Part shown: positions 7,724 through 17,311 of the stretch, one piece after another
Layout: each line of letters starts with the position of its first letter
How positions within the stretch are numbered: position 1 is the stretch's first letter
From: Myroides phaeus
GTDB taxonomy: Bacteria > Bacteroidota > Bacteroidia > Flavobacteriales > Flavobacteriaceae
Assembly: GCF_900099675.1 (NCBI RefSeq)
Contig: NZ_FNDQ01000003.1
Location: 124,001-188,000 of the forward strand
DNA length: 64,000 nt
Direction: 5' to 3'
Notes under the pieces: model-generated
What the model was told of the DNA's origin: nothing
The model's input: the letters and a program-made list of their open reading frames with translations, nothing else
The model's database searches: none
Program-made: the position numbers and the translations under genes

Positions 7724-10096
7724 ATGAAACATTTATTGACAACTACTATTCTTTTTTCTTTGTTTTGCACAACTACTTGGGCACAGCATTGGGTTAAAGG
7801 TAAAGTAACCAATGAGAACAACACACCTATTGACTTTGCTGAAATTTTATTAACACAACCGAAAGACGTCTTGATTAAACAAGTATTTTCTGATGAGAAT
7901 GGAACTTTTGTAATAGAAGATATACCTTCTGGTGATTATGACTTTAAAATTGTGTACTTCGGCAAAAACCTCAACAACCAAAAATTATCATTGACAGAGA
8001 GTATTGATTTAGGAGTAATTCAAATTAAAGATAATAACCAATTAGACGAAATTGTTGTACAAGCAGAAAAAAAGCTAATCGAACGTAAAGTGGATCGCCT
8101 TGTATTCAATACAGCTAATAGTATTTCATCTCAAGGTATGAATGCGATTGAAGCATTGACCAATACTCCTCTTGTAAAAGTAGTAGATGATAAAGTGAGC
8201 ATTGTTGGTAAAAGTGGTGTTACTATTATGGTAGATGATAGACCTCTTTATTTATCAGGTGATGCATTAACTAACTATTTAAAAACATTGCGCTCTGATG
8301 ATATCGAGCGTATTGAAGTGATAACTTCTCCCCCTGCCAGGTATGAAGCTTCTGGTAATAGTGGAATGATAAATATTGTGTTGAAAAAAAATAAGACAAT
8401 GGGATTATATGGTACTGCAAGTGGTTCGTATTCCTATAATAACAATCCAAGCTATAACGCAAATGGGAGTGTAAACTTTCAAAATAAAAAGTGGAGTATA
8501 ATGTTGAAAGCTAATGGTAATGACGGCCACTACCAATCTGAAAACAATTACACTTATACTGAAGCGACAAAAGGAATGGCTTCTAACTCAGATTGGAATT
8601 CGAAATACAAATCTGTTGGCGGAAACTTAACTACAAATTACCAAATTACAGACAATGCATTAGTTGGTATAACGTACGACATCACACGTATGACAAACGA
8701 CTCTAAACGCCATAACAAGACTATTTATAGCACATATCCTCAAGCTGTCATTGATTCAACAATAACATCTTTAAGCAATGGTGATTCGAAAAACTATTAT
8801 CATACATTAAATACCTTCTTTGACCACAAGTTAGATACCTTAGGTAGTAAGTTGTCTTTAGGAATAAATTATTTTGCTAATATTCCAGACAACACAAACA
8901 CAATTGTGGACTATAACGCTATAAGTGCTATTAGCAATCAAATGTATTACACGAATAAACTTGATTATAATGTGTGGAGCGCAACTGCTGATTTGTCTTA
9001 CAAACTAAAATGGGCTGATGTTGAAATAGGTGGTAAATATACCAATTACGACAACAAAGCAACTGTAAACTATTACAACTGGAAGAACGATGATTATGTT
9101 TTAGACAACAAAAAGAGTAATCGCTTTAACTATGCAGAAGATAATTATGCTGCTTATTTCAGCTTAAGCAAAAAATTAAGTGACAAATGGCAAGTAAAAG
9201 GAGGGCTGCGCTATGAACAAACAGAAGTAAAAGGTCATTTGTTAGATACAGATGAAAAGTTTACCAAGTCTTATGGTAAATGGTTCCCTACTGCTTATAT
9301 ATCATTTGACCCTAATGACAATCACTCGTTTAGCTTTAATTACGCAAAACGCATCAATAGACCTTATTCTAACATTCTAAATCCGTTTAGATATTATGAG
9401 AACAAATATTCATACAACAGTGGTAACCCTGAATTAAGTCCTGCTATTACAAACAATTTTGAATTAAATTATGTATTCAATAGCACACTGTCATTCACAC
9501 TAAACTATAACAAATTGACGGATTCATTTGATCAATTAGCAACATTTGAAAATGGAATAATGGCGTCAACATATTACAATATGCTTAACCAAGAAAGTTA
9601 TGGTATTGATGTGTCTTATAGTAATAAGATATTGCCTTGGTGGGAAACTAATACAGGTGCAAACTATTACTATGCTATTGCGTACTATAGAGCACAAGAA
9701 GCATCACAAGTACCTCAGAATGGACCAACTTTTAGCTATTACTCACAGAATACATTTAATGTGAATAACGCTAAAACAGTAAAACTGTTCTTAAACTGGT
9801 ATCACCAACTGCCTAATAAAGAAGACAACACAAAATATAATAGTTACAAAACATTATCAACAGGAGCTAAGTTTGCTCTATTAGATAAGAAGCTTAATAT
9901 AAACGTAACCCTTTCTGATATATTCAACACAGGAAAATCAAGTGGAACAATGTATTATGAAAACAATACACAGACATTTGCTAACAAATGGAATTCAAGA
10001 AGACTAAACCTTAGTGCTTCGTATTCTTTTGGAAATAGCAGCAATAAAAAACAAATAAAAGAAGCCAACTTCGAAGATAAAAATAGAAGTAATTAG
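7724..10096 (+). CDS. TonB-dependent receptor-like outer-membrane beta-barrel protein (second of a tandem pair)
   Basis: 790 residues, same architecture as the preceding gene: signal peptide ending in TWA, regulatory-like domain (VKGKVTNENNTPIDFAEI), plug (VKVVDDKVSIVGKSGVTIMV, then SDDIERIEVITSPPARYEAS) and barrel with LNPFRYYENKYSYNSGNPEL. Many positions match the upstream copy but the barrel loops differ, so the pair looks like an old tandem duplication with diverged specificity. Only 14 bases separate the two genes, so they are almost surely one transcript, closed by the terminator at 10116. Confidence 0.85.
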   Translation: MKHLLTTTILFSLFCTTTWAQHWVKGKVTNENNTPIDFAEILLTQPKDVLIKQVFSDENGTFVIEDIPSGDYDFKIVYFGKNLNNQKLSLTESIDLGVIQIKDNNQLDEIVVQAEKKLIERKVDRLVFNTANSISSQGMNAIEALTNTPLVKVVDDKVSIVGKSGVTIMVDDRPLYLSGDALTNYLKTLRSDDIERIEVITSPPARYEASGNSGMINIVLKKNKTMGLYGTASGSYSYNNNPSYNANGSVNFQNKKWSIMLKANGNDGHYQSENNYTYTEATKGMASNSDWNSKYKSVGGNLTTNYQITDNALVGITYDITRMTNDSKRHNKTIYSTYPQAVIDSTITSLSNGDSKNYYHTLNTFFDHKLDTLGSKLSLGINYFANIPDNTNTIVDYNAISAISNQMYYTNKLDYNVWSATADLSYKLKWADVEIGGKYTNYDNKATVNYYNWKNDDYVLDNKKSNRFNYAEDNYAAYFSLSKKLSDKWQVKGGLRYEQTEVKGHLLDTDEKFTKSYGKWFPTAYISFDPNDNHSFSFNYAKRINRPYSNILNPFRYYENKYSYNSGNPELSPAITNNFELNYVFNSTLSFTLNYNKLTDSFDQLATFENGIMASTYYNMLNQESYGIDVSYSNKILPWWETNTGANYYYAIAYYRAQEASQVPQNGPTFSYYSQNTFNVNNAKTVKLFLNWYHQLPNKEDNTKYNSYKTLSTGAKFALLDKKLNINVTLSDIFNTGKSSGTMYYENNTQTFANKWNSRRLNLSASYSFGNSSNKKQIKEANFEDKNRSN

Positions 10097-10115
10097 TTAG
10101 TCTTGATTACAGAAA

Positions 10116-10150
10116 AAACGCCCATTAAAGCACTTGCTTAATGGGCGTTT
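10116..10150. terminator. Bidirectional terminator between the receptors and the helicase
   Basis: AAACGCCCATTAA and its complement TTAATGGGCGTTT form a 13-bp stem with A and T runs on the two sides, so it can serve the receptor genes on + and the helicase on -. Confidence 0.8.
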
Positions 10151-10239
10151 AAATTTATATACAAACTTTTATAAGCTTTTTTATGTACTTGTATAAGCTA
10201 ATTATATTCTATTTACTCATCTACTTTTTATTTTTGTTT

Positions 10240-12993
10240 TTACACCCAAACATTCTCTTCTCGTATTCCGTTATCTGCTAACTGGTTTGACAAAGCATCA
10301 ACTCGACAACTAAGTAACTCACTTCTTCCTTCAGGTGTTCGCGTGTAAACAATGCGCGTTGGACCTACATATTTTGCCCATCTTCCGGCGAAGTAATCTA
10401 CCATCTTTCTATTCATTCCTAAACATTCTGGTACTGCGTGAAAATCAGAGTAACTATCTGCATGGGCTAAAAAAGAACGCCTTTCAATTACATAACGTGG
10501 ATTATCTATTGGAGCTAATATCTCATTTAAACAGCTAACGAATAAATTACCTTCCAAAACAGTTGTTCCTTTTACAACACAATATATGCTGCCAAATACA
10601 TCAATTCTACTGATAATCTCTATTTCTTCTTTAGGTGTTGCTATCAATTCAAACTTACACAGTGTATCCAATAAAGCTGTTGCGATATCAAGTACATCTA
10701 AGCTAATATCTCTATACTTTCTGGCAATCTTATAATTTCTATAAGCTTTCTTGCCAAACTTTAAAAACACTCCCATAAAGAATGTGTTGAATAGCCAAAA
10801 CAAGAATCCTTCTTTATTCATATCACCCCAAATAACCACATTTAACATTAAAAAATAAAACTGGTTAATCAAGAAAGTACCAATTAATACACCTAAAGAG
10901 AATAGTGCATTCGCAATTGTTTTACGAGTATAAAAAGCTTTCACACTCTCTAAAGTACGATTGTCTTGAGTTGGGATAAAAGGAATTTTAATCGTATGTA
11001 CTAAATCCGTTCCCTTTGCTATTCCTTCATTCCATCGGCTGTATAGCGCTTCCCTATTCTTTGCTTGTTCAAAGGTTCTTTTATTTTGTTCCGCTATCTC
11101 TTCATATGTTTGTAATGAATAAGGTAATAACAATCGCTGTGTACCATTGCTAATAACAACTTGTTCTTCTTCCTCGTGATTTGATATTCCAACAAAGCCA
11201 CGAAAACGGCGTGACAATACATTTCTATCATTCCCTCCGTGTTCTACATCTGGGTCTAAACAGACTAAATGCCAAATATTTGCTGTCTTTGTTGGATTAT
11301 TACGCTCCGTACGAATAGCACGTCCCCTCATTTGATTAGAGGAAACATATGAGCCTACGGCACTGGCAAGGATAAGCGCATTAATAGCAGGAGCATCCCA
11401 TCCTTCTCCTAAAAGAGCTTTGGTTCCAACTAATACTTTTATTTCCCCTTCTTCAAAAAGCCGAGTAATAAGATGAATCACGTCATTTTTGAAATGTTCT
11501 CTAATACTTATTTCAATATAAGAACTATCATAAGCTACAGGAAGAATGGCTACTTCCCTTATATTTCTCTCTTGCATTAACGTCACAAGTCGCTCTTTCG
11601 CTGAAACAGGGATAATCACTAATGCTCCTGTTAATACTCCTAATTTAGTAGTATAAGACGTGTTCCTTCTCAAATGTTCAAAAATCGATACAACGCCAAC
11701 TTTACTCAAGGTACTATCATTTATTTCTTTCTGAACGTGGTATTCCTTGCGTATATAATCCGCTAAGATGACTAAACGCAATTGGTCTTGCAAACATTGC
11801 TCTTCAAAATTAACTATATCTAAAATACTACTTAGCTTATTGACACTTGCATTAAGTAGTCCATTCTCTTTTTTGCTATTCCCAAAACGTATTTGACGGT
11901 GCTCCATCGCTCCATAACGACGAAGTCTGTTAATTATCTTCTCAACTCTTTCTTCATACCCTTCAATGTCTTCAAAAAAGATCTTTCCCCTAAAACAATA
12001 AAAGTTTAAAGCCTTTTCCATCCATTCATATGTCAGAATTGGAACTGTCGCTTCTTCATCTCCTAAAACCTCTAAATGTACAGATGGCAACGTTCCCCTA
12101 AAGTCGTTTATCAATACCAAACACGCCATATAATTAGCAAGGTTTTCATATATCCAATCAAGGTACTCCATTGGATTTTGATAAACGGGGGTTTGTTCTA
12201 AATCAGCTATTAGCTCTCCATTCTGACGCAACTTAGTATAAATCTCGTGGACATTATTCCGTATTTCAAGTATAGCCTCTCTTTCGTGTAGCTCAGGCAT
12301 ACTAAAATAAATATAGTCTTGATGAGGGCACAAATCTCCTTCTCCAATTAATTCAGGAACAAAAATCTCCTCATCAATTGGTCCGTTTAATGAGATGTAA
12401 CGATTCCACTCAAAACCAGTAACATCATAAGGAGGAGTAGCCGTAAGTCCAACAACGGTTGGCGATAACTTCTGTTCTAAAAAATCTAATGACTTCCACC
12501 ATTCCTTTTTTAAATGATGTGCTTCATCTACAATGATAGTTGAAATACCTACTTCTTGTAGCAATTGAATAATATTATCTCCATTCCTGTTACCATAAGA
12601 AACGGTTCTCTCTACCTCTTCTTCTTCTAATACTTCCTCCTCTTCTTTTAGATTATTAAAAGCAGCGTGAAGTCCTTGATAAGTTGATACCGTTAGAAAT
12701 TGTGATTTGTATAAATCTCGAGATATCCAATTAGGAACCTCATCTACTTGTAAAAATAATTCACAAAAGCGTTCTACCCATTGATTGCGAACAGCCAATG
12801 TAGGAGCTAAAATTAAGGTTGGTTTATTTAATCGCAACATTACTTCAAGACCAAGTACTGTTTTCCCAGAACCAGGAGGTGCGACGATATGAAGTTTGTC
12901 ATCACTTAAATGCTGGTCTAACTGGTCTAATACCTTTTGTTGGTAACTACGCCAGGTATATTTAAAACAAATATGGGAGGGGAATTCTTTCAC
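10240..12993 (-). CDS. SF2 DEAD/DEAH helicase with C-terminal membrane helices
   Basis: 917 residues. Helicase motifs in order: Walker A APPGSGKT (38-45), DEAH (156-159), TAT (184-186), motif V GEGWDAP (530-536) and motif VI QMRGRAIR (554-561). These make a complete RecA-like pair of the ResIII/type III restriction helicase class. An acidic insertion (EEEEVLEEEEVE, about 117-128) lies before the DEAH box. After the helicase core come strongly hydrophobic stretches at about 693-722 and 729-747, then a cytoplasmic tail of about 170 residues I do not recognise. A helicase that appears tethered to the membrane is unusual. It stands alone, with no methylase or nuclease beside it. Nucleic-acid substrate unknown. 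Confidence 0.82.
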   Translation of the reverse strand: MKEFPSHICFKYTWRSYQQKVLDQLDQHLSDDKLHIVAPPGSGKTVLGLEVMLRLNKPTLILAPTLAVRNQWVERFCELFLQVDEVPNWISRDLYKSQFLTVSTYQGLHAAFNNLKEEEEVLEEEEVERTVSYGNRNGDNIIQLLQEVGISTIIVDEAHHLKKEWWKSLDFLEQKLSPTVVGLTATPPYDVTGFEWNRYISLNGPIDEEIFVPELIGEGDLCPHQDYIYFSMPELHEREAILEIRNNVHEIYTKLRQNGELIADLEQTPVYQNPMEYLDWIYENLANYMACLVLINDFRGTLPSVHLEVLGDEEATVPILTYEWMEKALNFYCFRGKIFFEDIEGYEERVEKIINRLRRYGAMEHRQIRFGNSKKENGLLNASVNKLSSILDIVNFEEQCLQDQLRLVILADYIRKEYHVQKEINDSTLSKVGVVSIFEHLRRNTSYTTKLGVLTGALVIIPVSAKERLVTLMQERNIREVAILPVAYDSSYIEISIREHFKNDVIHLITRLFEEGEIKVLVGTKALLGEGWDAPAINALILASAVGSYVSSNQMRGRAIRTERNNPTKTANIWHLVCLDPDVEHGGNDRNVLSRRFRGFVGISNHEEEEQVVISNGTQRLLLPYSLQTYEEIAEQNKRTFEQAKNREALYSRWNEGIAKGTDLVHTIKIPFIPTQDNRTLESVKAFYTRKTIANALFSLGVLIGTFLINQFYFLMLNVVIWGDMNKEGFLFWLFNTFFMGVFLKFGKKAYRNYKIARKYRDISLDVLDIATALLDTLCKFELIATPKEEIEIISRIDVFGSIYCVVKGTTVLEGNLFVSCLNEILAPIDNPRYVIERRSFLAHADSYSDFHAVPECLGMNRKMVDYFAGRWAKYVGPTRIVYTRTPEGRSELLSCRVDALSNQLADNGIREENVWV

Positions 12994-13214
12994 TGTTATG
13001 AATTAAAAGGAAAAGATACAAAAAAAATCAACTATACTAAATTACATAATGCGAGTTTTAAAAGTACTAATCTTCTTTATGTTATAAGCTACATTACAAA
13101 ACGACATTAACTTTGTCATATTAACAAGGTCTTAGTTCTTACATCAAACACAACAATTATTCTAAATAGATAAACTAACTGTCTTAGAAGTAATTTATTT
13201 TTAGAATATAATCA

Positions 13215-13252
13215 TAAAAAAAGCAAGCAGAAACTTTTGTGTTTCTGCTTGC
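13215..13252 (-). terminator. Intrinsic terminator after ldhA
   Basis: Arms GCAAGCAGAAAC / GTTTCTGCTTGC (12 bp, perfect, 6-base loop). The A run at 13216-13222 becomes a U run on the minus-strand transcript. Confidence 0.8.
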
Positions 13253-13278
13253 CGAATTCAAGAATTACAATAATATTT

Positions 13279-14277
13279 TTATAGCTCAGCTACTCTACCT
13301 TCTATTGCTCCTTTGGTAGATAACTGTTTTAAGTTATCTAAGGTAATATAAGATATTTGTGACAATGCTTCATCTGTAAAGAAAGCTTGATGAGCTGTTA
13401 CAATTACATTCGGGAATGATGTTAACAACTGCAATCTCTCATCTTCTAAGATAGTTTCGGACAAGTCGCGGAAAAATACTTTCTCTTCTTGTTCATATAC
13501 ATCAATAGCTAATGCACCTATTTTCTTTGCACGCAAAGCTTGAATAGCTGCGTGTGATTCAATAAGCTTTCCTCTACTTGTATTTATCAAGAACACACCG
13601 TCTTTCATCTTAGCAATAGTGGTTTCATTAATCAAGTGCAATGTATCAGGCGTCAAAGGACAGTGTAAAGAAATAATATCAGACTTAGCATAAATATCCT
13701 CTAAACTTACATATTTGATACCTTCGTTTTTCAATTCTTCGTTTTCATAAATATCATAAGCTAATACTTCTGTACCTAAAGCTTTCATCATTCTGCAAAA
13801 TACTGCTCCAATATTACCAGTACCAATAATACCTACGGTCTTTTTGTAAATATTTGTTCCTAATAACCCATTCAATGAATAGTTTTGCTCGCGTACACGG
13901 TTATATGCTTTATGAATTTTTCTATTTAATGTAAACAATAAAGCTAATGTATGCTCAGCTACTGCTTCAGGAGAATATGCTGGTACTCTACAAACTTTAA
14001 TATTGTGCTTATGTGCCTCTTCAAGGTCAACATTATTAAAACCAGCACAACGCAAAGCAATGTACTTCACATTCTTCTTTGCTAATTTTTTAATAACCTC
14101 AGCATCTACTTTATCATTAACGAATACACATACAGTATCCGTTCCTTCTGTAATAAGATTTACTGTTTGTTCTTCTAATCCTGTATCAAAATATTCTAAC
14201 TCAAAACCGAAACTTTTGTTCTCTTTATTGAAGAAAGTAATATCATAAGGCTGCGCTGAAAAGAAAGCAATTTTCAT
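13279..14277 (-). CDS. ldhA: D-lactate dehydrogenase (2-hydroxyacid dehydrogenase)
   Basis: 332 residues from the ATG at 14277, the length of fermentative D-LDH (E. coli LdhA is 329). A longer frame reaches 14304 but adds nine residues with no family match. The NAD-binding motif GTGNIG is at 152-157. The catalytic Arg235 (TSRGKLIES), Glu264 and His296 (AHQAFFTDEAL) are in place. It reduces pyruvate to D-lactate with NADH, regenerating NAD+ in low oxygen. Monocistronic with its own terminator. A related 2-hydroxyacid substrate cannot be excluded, but the C-terminal HQAFFT context is typical of D-LDH. Confidence 0.88.
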   Translation of the reverse strand: MKIAFFSAQPYDITFFNKENKSFGFELEYFDTGLEEQTVNLITEGTDTVCVFVNDKVDAEVIKKLAKKNVKYIALRCAGFNNVDLEEAHKHNIKVCRVPAYSPEAVAEHTLALLFTLNRKIHKAYNRVREQNYSLNGLLGTNIYKKTVGIIGTGNIGAVFCRMMKALGTEVLAYDIYENEELKNEGIKYVSLEDIYAKSDIISLHCPLTPDTLHLINETTIAKMKDGVFLINTSRGKLIESHAAIQALRAKKIGALAIDVYEQEEKVFFRDLSETILEDERLQLLTSFPNVIVTAHQAFFTDEALSQISYITLDNLKQLSTKGAIEGRVAEL

Positions 14278-14645
14278 AATTTTATTTTTTTTGTTATAAC
14301 ACAATTAACATACCATAAGAACCTATATTCTTACCAAGAATTAAAGTTACTCATTAAATTTAACAATCCTCCTCTTTCTTGCCAAATAATCTCATTTTGC
14401 CTCTTTTATAAAATATATTTTCTTCTTCTTACAGTAAATTATATCTCTTTGAACAAGGAAATAATTAATTAAAAAAACTTTATGCCTAAACCAAAATGTC
14501 ATTTTATACTTTTATACTAATTCTTATCAGATAAGCCCGCTTCTTATAATAATATTTTCAGCTTATTTCTTATTACTTACAATATTTTTTCATTATTTTG
14601 TGTACTTTCTTAGAAACTTATAAAACAGCTTTTTCCAAACACAAA
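14278..14645. other. Divergent intergenic region between ldhA and the repeat protein
   Basis: About 370 bases, AT-rich, holding the promoters of two divergent genes. Only a near-consensus -7 element (TATTTTG, 14594-14600) before the rightward gene is seen. No further gene is seen. Confidence 0.4.
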
Positions 14646-16058
14646 ATGATCGCAAAAATTCAACTTAAATTAAATAATGATGTTCTTCTTACAGTTATAA
14701 AAATGGTTCAACAAACTGATGATTACGCTGTAAAAAACATAACAGATGCTTTGCTTATAAGCACTAAAGAAGATCTAATTACTAAGTTGGAAGAGAAAGC
14801 AAAAAACATTCAAAAACAGGTTTCTATTCTTGACCATAATAAAAAGCATTCTTTAGTTCTAAAGTACCACGAAGCTTATTCTTTATATAAATTATTGGAT
14901 GCTGTTTTTAATAAACAATTATTTAATGATAGCCCACATATCAAAAGGATAAAAAGACTTATCAATGAGTTGCATACCAAGGTGGATATTTTTGCTAAAG
15001 AAGAAGATTTTGCAGTAGTTGATGTTGAGCATAATGATGAGGTTACTACTCCCGTTATTGCTACTAATCTTGTTGAAACTGAACTTTTCGTAAATGAAAC
15101 TACTGACCAGCAGGTGGAAATAACATTAGAGCCAGCTGCTTTTGAATCGTTAAACTTTAATAATGGAGTAACGGATGAAACTCATTTGAATTTATTCACT
15201 GAAGCTACTCAAGAAAACATCTTTTCTGTAAACAACAAAAGTTGTTCTCAAGCAGATATTGATATGGAAGAAGAAAAAGAAACTATTGCTTGGGAGGAAA
15301 CGCTTGAACTTGATAATCTACCTGTTCAGGAAGAAATAGACAGAGATTTGTTTTCTATTGAATTCACAAATGAAAATACAATCCCTAAAATGGACTGGGA
15401 GATTATTAAAGCAGAAGATTCTATTCCTTCTGATTGTCCTCCAAGTGCGGCGGCATTAGAACAACAATCATTAAACGATTCTAAGTTTAGCGAATTTTTT
15501 AATATTGCTAAAAAAGGTATCAATGCTGAGGAAAATGATTTAGCTCAAAAAGAGACTAAACCTTCTTTTCAGAATAAAACAACGTTGTTTGAAATACCTG
15601 CAATGGAGCTACCTTTAGTAGATAACAAACCTCAACAGGATATAACAACAAGAGAGCAGCCGTCAGTAGTAGAAGACGACGCAACTATAGAAAGTGAAGC
15701 TACCTTGTTTGAAATACCTGCAACGGAGCTATCTTTAGTAGATAACAAACCTCAACAGGATATAACAACAAGAGAGCAACCGTCAGTAATAGAAGACGAC
15801 GCAACTATAGAAAGTGAAGCTACCTTGTTTGAAATACCTGCAACGGAGCTACCTTTAGTAGATAACAAACCTCAACAGGATATAAATTCAGAAGTAGAAA
15901 AGCAAAACACTACTAATACGAAAGATGTTATGCAAATTGAAATCTTTGACGTAGAGACAATTGTTACAGAACCAATTGAAAACAAACCTAAGAAAGAAAG
16001 AAAAAGAGAGAAGAAAATCTCTTCTTTTGACCAAGAAGGACAAATCAGTTTATTTTAA
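14646..16058 (+). CDS. Acidic repeat protein of unknown function with a C-terminal clamp-binding-like peptide
   Basis: 470 residues from ATG 14646; a TTG-started frame reaches 14598 but overlaps the near-consensus -7 element, so I prefer the ATG. Residues 1-120 are basic and helical (KIQLKLNNDVLLTVIKMV ...). The rest is long, acidic and low in predicted structure, with three near-identical repeats in its latter half (LFEIPATELPLVDNKPQQDI). A basic patch (KKERKREKK) precedes the C-terminus GQISLF. QISLF matches the QL(S/D)LF peptide by which many bacterial proteins bind the DNA polymerase III sliding clamp. I do not recognise the family; a role at replication or repair forks is inference. Confidence 0.6.
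   Translation: MIAKIQLKLNNDVLLTVIKMVQQTDDYAVKNITDALLISTKEDLITKLEEKAKNIQKQVSILDHNKKHSLVLKYHEAYSLYKLLDAVFNKQLFNDSPHIKRIKRLINELHTKVDIFAKEEDFAVVDVEHNDEVTTPVIATNLVETELFVNETTDQQVEITLEPAAFESLNFNNGVTDETHLNLFTEATQENIFSVNNKSCSQADIDMEEEKETIAWEETLELDNLPVQEEIDRDLFSIEFTNENTIPKMDWEIIKAEDSIPSDCPPSAAALEQQSLNDSKFSEFFNIAKKGINAEENDLAQKETKPSFQNKTTLFEIPAMELPLVDNKPQQDITTREQPSVVEDDATIESEATLFEIPATELSLVDNKPQQDITTREQPSVIEDDATIESEATLFEIPATELPLVDNKPQQDINSEVEKQNTTNTKDVMQIEIFDVETIVTEPIENKPKKERKREKKISSFDQEGQISLF
15585..15884 (+). repeat. Coding tandem repeat, 120-bp unit, 2.5 copies
   Basis: Units begin at 15585, 15705 and 15825, each opening TTGTTTGAAATACCTG; the third stops after about 60 bases. Copies differ at only a few bases, so the duplication is recent. 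Each full unit adds 40 residues in frame. Confidence 0.95.
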
Positions 16059-16062
16059 ATAA

Positions 16063-16095
16063 TAAAGGGCTATTTCATGTAGAAATAGCCCTTTA
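16063..16095. terminator. Bidirectional terminator between convergent genes
   Basis: Perfect 14-bp arms TAAAGGGCTATTTC / GAAATAGCCCTTTA with a 5-base loop, placed between the rightward repeat protein and the leftward paralog cluster. Confidence 0.85.
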
Positions 16096-16112
16096 TAACT
16101 ATATATTTTTAC

Positions 16113-17198
16113 CTATTTTTCTAAATGAGGTATAGCAAAAAGATGCCTTGCTTCTTTTGTAAAATTATTATTACCATTTCTATTATCAAAGCGAGTAACT
16201 AAATCAAAAGCGCAGTCTTTAAAATAATCACACAATACTTCTAAATTATACTCTCCACTTTCTTGATAATAAGGTAACGACACTGGAAAATTAAACTTCT
16301 TTGTTCCTCCCTCTTTTAACAGACACATAGCGTGTTTAGTAAATATTAATGAATAATGACTATCTGCTTCATTCTCCCAGATACAAAACTTTTCAAAGAC
16401 ATCCCAACAATCTTCTTCTCCAAACTGCCACGACAAGTACATATAGAAAATACGTGATCTAAAATGTGTTATTGGGTCATTCTCATCATAGATTGGCATC
16501 TTACGCTTAGCAAGCTCAAAATATTCACGCGCCTCATTCACATTTCCACGAATAAAATATTCATAAGCAAATACTATATAAGTTTCAAAAGCCGTCTCTA
16601 TAAACTCAAAGCGATTTGCAAACAAATCTCGTGCTACTATTTTAGCCTCGTCAAACTTCCCTTGAGCTAAAAGATTATAAGTTTTCACAGCATGTTCAAA
16701 AGGAGGGTTATCACTTAGTTCATCTACCAATTCCTCTCCCATTAATTTCACTATTTCCATAGCTTTATCATACTCACGCAAATGCTGGTGCCAAATAGCT
16801 AAAATGTGGTAATATCCACGAATACTATATCCATTTTTCAGCAAACGTTTATGAAAATCTGTTGATATCTGTTCTAACTGTTCCTTCGTAATAGCTGGAT
16901 TACCAGAAGAAATTGCATACATCCATTTATACTCATATAAAAAGTCTTTCTCTTCAAAATACCCTTCATTGCTATCACTTGTATTTAATATCCAAGTAAA
17001 AGCAGGATAACTTAAAACTGTACGTGGCGTATGATTCTCTGTGTTGATTAACAATAACCTTAGATCAAATCCCCAATCAATATCATTGTGTTTATCTGCA
17101 ATAGCAATAGCCTCTTTAATCAATACTAATTGATCGGCTATAACCTTTGTTTCATTAATCTTTAAAACTATTTTCTGTATATCCAGTGTATAACTCAT
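16113..17198 (-). CDS. Helical repeat protein of the HSP90-linked paralog family, copy 3
   Basis: 361 residues, no signal peptide or membrane helix, so cytoplasmic. It shares family motifs with the next two genes: EAIAIADKHNDIDWGFDLR near residue 35, AFTWILNTSD near 65, and a C-terminal block LPYYQESGEYNL followed by RFDNRNGNNNF. The middle consists of helix pairs resembling tetratricopeptide repeats (YDKAMEIVKLMG, GKFDEAKIVARDLF, GNVNEAREYFELAKRKM). A terminator hairpin and an exact -7 element separate it from copy 2, so this last gene can be expressed on its own. Function unknown; position behind an HSP90 gene suggests a chaperone partner. Confidence 0.7.
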   Translation of the reverse strand: MSYTLDIQKIVLKINETKVIADQLVLIKEAIAIADKHNDIDWGFDLRLLLINTENHTPRTVLSYPAFTWILNTSDSNEGYFEEKDFLYEYKWMYAISSGNPAITKEQLEQISTDFHKRLLKNGYSIRGYYHILAIWHQHLREYDKAMEIVKLMGEELVDELSDNPPFEHAVKTYNLLAQGKFDEAKIVARDLFANRFEFIETAFETYIVFAYEYFIRGNVNEAREYFELAKRKMPIYDENDPITHFRSRIFYMYLSWQFGEEDCWDVFEKFCIWENEADSHYSLIFTKHAMCLLKEGGTKKFNFPVSLPYYQESGEYNLEVLCDYFKDCAFDLVTRFDNRNGNNNFTKEARHLFAIPHLEK

Positions 17199-17233
17199 GT
17201 ATTTTCTATTATCACTTTTAACATATTCTTGTT

Positions 17234-17241
17234 CAAAGTTA
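17234..17241 (-). promoter_or_regulatory. -7 promoter element (TAACTTTG on the minus strand) for copy 3
   Basis: Exact TAnnTTTG 36 bases upstream of the ATG at 17198 and downstream of the copy-2 terminator, which fits an internal promoter. Confidence 0.5.
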
Positions 17242-17263
17242 CTATATTAATCCGCGTTAATCC

Positions 17264-17300
17264 TATAAAAAAAGGCAAGTAGAAAAAACCACTCACCTTT
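17264..17300 (-). terminator. Terminator between paralog copies 2 and 3
   Basis: On the minus strand AAAGGTGAGTGG pairs along its whole length with CTACTTGCCTTT if G-U pairs are allowed, followed by a T run. It may end only part of the transcripts. Confidence 0.55.
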
Positions 17301-17311
17301 GCAATATTGTA

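Noticed and set aside
14598..14645. TTG start for the repeat protein
   Set aside because: It overlaps a near-consensus promoter element; the ATG at 14646 is preferred.
15585..15884. Regular 120-bp repeats resembling an array
   Set aside because: They are contiguous, in frame and coding; no spacers, so not CRISPR.
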